38,997 bases of DNA from a virus, in the IMG/VR virus record IMGVR_UViG_3300025872_000126, positions 1 to 38,997 of that record; one strand, given 5' to 3'. Numbering within the stretch: the stretch's first letter is position 1; the number at the start of each line of letters is the position of its first letter. This document shows, piece after piece, positions 37,501 to 38,997 of the stretch. A program made the position numbers and the translations under genes. The notes under the pieces are model-generated. The model saw nothing but the letters and a program-made list of their open reading frames with translations, was not told where the DNA came from and did not search any database.

Positions 37501-38123
37501 AAGGAAACACCGGTGCTCAAGGTGCTACTGGTCCTACTGGTCCCGTTGGCCCATTGGGCCCACAAGGTCCTACTGGTGCCACTGGACCCCAGGGAGCTAA
37601 AGGAAATACTGGGGCTCAAGGTCCTACTGGACCTACTGGACCCACTGGTCCAGTTGGCCCGCTAGGTCCTCAAGGTCCTACTGGGGCTACTGGTCCGCAG
37701 GGCGCCAAGGGTAATACTGGAGCTACCGGCCCCACTGGCCCAACCGGAGCCACCGGTCCTACTGGAGCGCAAGGTGCACAGGGTCGCAAGGGTGAACCTG
37801 GGGCTAAGGGCGACATGGGTAATACCGGCCCTCAAGGACCTAAGGGAAATACTGGGGCTACTGGTCCACAAGGTCCTGCCGGTCCTACTGGTCCTACTGG
37901 TCCGCAAGGAGCTCAAGGCCCAACCGGAGCTACTGGACCAACTGGTGCCACTGGTCCAAAGGGTCAGAAGGGTGAAACTGGGGTTCCTGTCTTCAACTCT
38001 TCTGGTGAAACGTGTGCTGCCTGTGGATTTTCTAGTGTTCCAGATGATTCAGGCAAGAGTGTTGCAGGTTGGGTTAGATTCAACATATCTGGAACTAACT
38101 ACTACGTGCCAGCTTGGATGTAA
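34599..38123 (+). CDS. Giant collagen-like fibre protein
   Basis: 1174 residues from ATG 34599; a TTG at 34584 would overlap the preceding gene. A 26-residue N-terminal anchor ([20 protein letters not shown]) is followed by about 1,100 residues of Gly-X-Y repeats. The first half is rich in GEK, GDK, GPK and GQK triplets (Lys in the Y position); the second half in GPT, GPQ and GAT. Nine one-residue breaks of the type GEKG-[ALFI]-GEKG recur in the first half. The C-terminal cap (about 1129-1174) contains CAAC and ends YYVPAWM. It probably forms a very long trimeric triple helix on the particle. A terminator follows. Confidence 0.92.
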   Translation: MAGEVDITLPGPLVVEITNNGVQQLPGSKGTKGAKGASGGASAKGDKGNAGAKGSQGNQGPEGDKGQKGATGGGGEGGQKGDKGTAGTAGAKGAQGPKGDQGPKGTAGTNGDKGEKGAGEKGEKGREGAAGPKGEQGPKGAAGTNGDKGEKGLGEKGDKGRDGNKGAQGPKGAQGPAGDKGEKGLGEKGDKGRDGSPGPKGDQGPKGQAGTNGDKGEKGLGEKGDKGRDGSPGPKGDQGPKGTAGTNGDKGDKGELGTKGDKGRDGSPGPKGDQGPKGAQGEFGQKGEKGFGEKGEKGRTGNKGAQGPKGDQGEFGQKGEKGLGEKGDKGRDGNKGAQGPKGAQGEFGQKGEKGFGEKGEKGRTGNQGTKGDQGPKGEVGPKGSTGAQGDKGEKGIGEKGEKGRTGQLGPKGDAGPKGDQGAKGSQGNTGPTGDKGNKGELGTKGDKGRDGNKGAQGPKGDQGPKGEVGPKGNTGAQGDKGEKGIGEKGEKGRTGQLGPKGDQGPKGDQGAKGSQGNTGPTGDKGSKGELGEKGEKGRTGALGPKGEVGPQGDIGPKGDVGPKGDQGPKGNTGSKGEVGPKGNTGAKGDQGPQGIEGEKGDKGREGPLGPTGPTGPTGPQGPKGDVGPTGPQGPTGPQGQKGDQGQKGEEGRTGPGGPVGPTGPTGPTGPTGPQGTKGNTGAQGPIGPSGPTGPQGEKGQQGDKGDKGREGPGGPTGPTGPTGPQGTKGNTGAQGPIGPQGPTGPQGEKGREGQKGEAGPTGAQGSKGNTGAQGPTGPTGPTGPTGPTGAQGPKGNTGSQGPTGPQGEKGQQGDKGDKGREGPGGPVGPTGPTGAQGPKGDTGATGPQGPTGPTGPTGPQGAKGNTGAQGPTGPTGPTGPQGAQGQKGNIGAQGPTGPTGPTGPQGAQGAKGNTGAQGPAGPTGPVGPLGPTGPTGATGPQGRKGEPGATGPTGPQGPTGATGPQGAKGNTGAQGATGPTGPVGPLGPQGPTGATGPQGAKGNTGAQGPTGPTGPTGPVGPLGPQGPTGATGPQGAKGNTGATGPTGPTGATGPTGAQGAQGRKGEPGAKGDMGNTGPQGPKGNTGATGPQGPAGPTGPTGPQGAQGPTGATGPTGATGPKGQKGETGVPVFNSSGETCAACGFSSVPDDSGKSVAGWVRFNISGTNYYVPAWM

Positions 38124-38130
38124 TCCGAAA

Positions 38131-38165
38131 ACAAGGGCGCCCCAAAAAGGCGCCCTGTTTGTTTT
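38131..38165 (+). terminator. Intrinsic terminator after the collagen-like gene
   Basis: Perfect 7-bp stem GGGCGCC / GGCGCCC around a 7-nt loop, followed by TGTTTGTTTT. It lies 11 nt after the stop codon. Confidence 0.85.
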
Positions 38166-38189
38166 CTATAATCTAATTGACTACATTTG
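38158..38189 (+). promoter_or_regulatory. Promoter TTTG-N20-TACATTTG
   Basis: Minus-33 TTTG (38158-38161) and minus-7 TACATTTG (38182-38189) are 20 nt apart, an excellent match to the Bacteroidota consensus, 19 nt before ATG 38209. The minus-33 element sits in the T-tract of the terminator. Confidence 0.75.
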
Positions 38190-38208
38190 AGCATCAAATT
38201 GAATTCAC

Positions 38209-38763
38209 ATGATGCTAAATGCCTTTATTGTAGACGGATTCTACGACAATCCAGATGAAGTCCGTGCATTTGCTCTTGCTCAGGACTTCAACGTAAAGGG
38301 GAACTTTCCTGGTGCTCGCACCAAAAGCTTCAACAACAATAGCGTGTTCAGCGTACTCCAATCAATAGTTGGTACCCATGCTGGGAAAATCAACTATTTT
38401 CCAGAAGACTACAATGGGGCGTACCAAATAACAACAGCGAGAGACCGCTCTTGGATACACGCAGACAATGGAACAAAGTGGGCTGGCGTAGTCTATCTTA
38501 CTCCGAATGCACCATTGTCTAGTGGGACTGGATTCTTCAAGCACAAGGCTTCTGGACTCACTTGGTCTGCCGACGGAAAGGGAGACTGGAATGATGATTC
38601 TCAGGATATGACCAAGTGGGAACTTACTTCATCTGTCGGGAATATGTACAACCGATTGATACTGTACCGAGGCAAGCAGTTTCACTCATCGCTCGACTAT
38701 TTCGGCAACAGCTTAGAAAACGGCAGACTGTTCCAAACCTTCTTCTTCTCTACTGAGCAGTGA
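38209..38763 (+). CDS. 2OG-Fe(II) oxygenase-like (DUF6445-type) protein
   Basis: 184 residues. The jelly-roll oxygenase signature is visible: SWIHADNG gives the iron ligands His84 and Asp86, QFHSSLDYFG the distal His159, and GRLFQTFFF the Arg173 that would bind 2-oxoglutarate. GVVYLTPNAPLSSGTGFFKHK is the strand and loop between them. Such enzymes hydroxylate protein side chains or small molecules. It lies directly behind the collagen-like gene and overlaps a glycosyltransferase, so hydroxylation of fibre Lys (or Pro) residues is an attractive role, but this is inference. ATG 38212 is an equally possible start. Confidence 0.72.
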   Translation: MMLNAFIVDGFYDNPDEVRAFALAQDFNVKGNFPGARTKSFNNNSVFSVLQSIVGTHAGKINYFPEDYNGAYQITTARDRSWIHADNGTKWAGVVYLTPNAPLSSGTGFFKHKASGLTWSADGKGDWNDDSQDMTKWELTSSVGNMYNRLILYRGKQFHSSLDYFGNSLENGRLFQTFFFSTEQ

Positions 38764-38997
38764 ACATAGTATTTCACGTAGGTTACTTTTCAAAACCGTG
38801 GAACGCAAAGACAGGCGGTCCAGGCGGTACTGAGCAGTGCGTGATTAGTCTTTCTGACGAGCTTGCAAAGCTTGGGCACGATGTGTATGTGTTTGGAGAA
38901 GTTAAGCCAATGCACACGGACTACCCTACTGGAAGTGTAACATATTGCTCGTTCGAGAACAAGTCAAATATCCCACAGGAGATAGACTTTCTAGTGG
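38760..38997 (+). CDS. Glycosyltransferase (GT4-type), N-terminal part
   Basis: Begins at GTG 38760, overlapping the oxygenase stop (GTGA), and runs off the window. The visible 79 residues (MNIVFHVGYFSKPWNAKTGG, then PGGTEQCVISLSDELAKLGH and DVYVFGEVKP) are the classical N-terminal acceptor domain of GT4 enzymes, with GG-x-E-x-x-[IV]-x-x-L-x-x-x-L-x-x-x-GH-x-V. Coupled expression with the oxygenase suggests that both act on one substrate. Confidence 0.75.
   Translation, partial: MNIVFHVGYFSKPWNAKTGGPGGTEQCVISLSDELAKLGHDVYVFGEVKPMHTDYPTGSVTYCSFENKSNIPQEIDFLV

Noticed and set aside
36420-37619. A 399-residue minus-strand frame and many other frames opposite the collagen-like gene
   Set aside because: They are shadows of the Gly-X-Y codon periodicity: Ser/Arg/Thr-only or Pro-rich products with no start context.
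34599-38123. Y-position prolyl 4-hydroxylation as the role of the downstream oxygenase
   Set aside because: Pro is found almost only in the X position of the triplets (GPT, GPQ, GPK), so lysyl hydroxylation or X-position chemistry fits better.

Overview
The window looks like part of a tailed double-stranded DNA phage (Caudoviricetes) infecting a member of the Bacteroidota. The phage assignment rests on a large terminase, a portal protein, fibre-like proteins, a GH19 endolysin and a dense block of very short overlapping genes. The host assignment rests on repeated TAnnTTTG minus-7 promoter elements, the lack of Shine-Dalgarno sequences (starts sit in A-rich contexts), a BT4734/VirE-N type replication protein and Bacteroidota-style signal peptides and lipoboxes. 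No host gene is seen.

Layout. (1) 21-1091, plus strand: a small envelope/lysis cassette (signal-peptide protein, candidate unimolecular spanin) and a 67-residue protein with its own promoter. (2) 1083-18536, minus strand: about 40 tightly overlapping genes. These hold replication and recombination functions (VirE-N/DnaB-type helicase, RusA resolvase, DnaA domain IV-like protein, RecE-like nuclease, annealing protein, SSB-tailed protein), surface or glycan-modifying enzymes (glycosyltransferase, sulfotransferase, FkbM methyltransferase), a membrane-anchored glucosaminidase, and an amidoligase next to a class II glutamine amidotransferase. (3) 18537-20040, minus strand: structured RNAs and early genes, including a tRNA-Tyr, a tRNA-sized RNA-like element with the same flanks, and genes as short as 33 codons. 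(4) 20041-20787: a non-coding divergent switch full of inverted and direct repeats, a candidate replication origin. (5) 20788-21223: one plus-strand early gene with a strong terminator. (6) 21585-23071, minus strand: HNH endonuclease, GH19 endolysin and a small basic protein. (7) 23128 to the end, mostly plus strand: the late morphogenesis region, with small virion-type proteins, fibre, GroES-like protein, terminase, portal, an Ig-like protein, a 1174-residue collagen-like fibre, a 2OG-Fe(II) oxygenase-like protein and the start of a glycosyltransferase. Two minus-strand genes (a secreted protein and a winged-helix protein) sit inside it.

Control. Two promoter classes are visible. Three promoters around the switch (P1 at 18750, P2 at 20042, P3 at 20753) share an identical plan: four TAAC boxes at 11-bp steps (one step is 10 in P3), the last exactly 10 nt from a TAnGTTTGC minus-7 element. 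The late plus-strand genes instead have AT-rich TAnnTTTG boxes without the TAAC array. A phage- or host-encoded factor binding the array could separate early from late transcription.

Main candidates for new biology: the phased-TAAC promoter system; the tRNA-sized RNA-like element and switch-like leader ahead of the amidoligase; and the collagen fibre / 2OG oxygenase / glycosyltransferase cluster at the right edge, which resembles a hydroxylysine-glycosylation pathway. The major capsid gene, DNA polymerase and most tail genes are not in this window.
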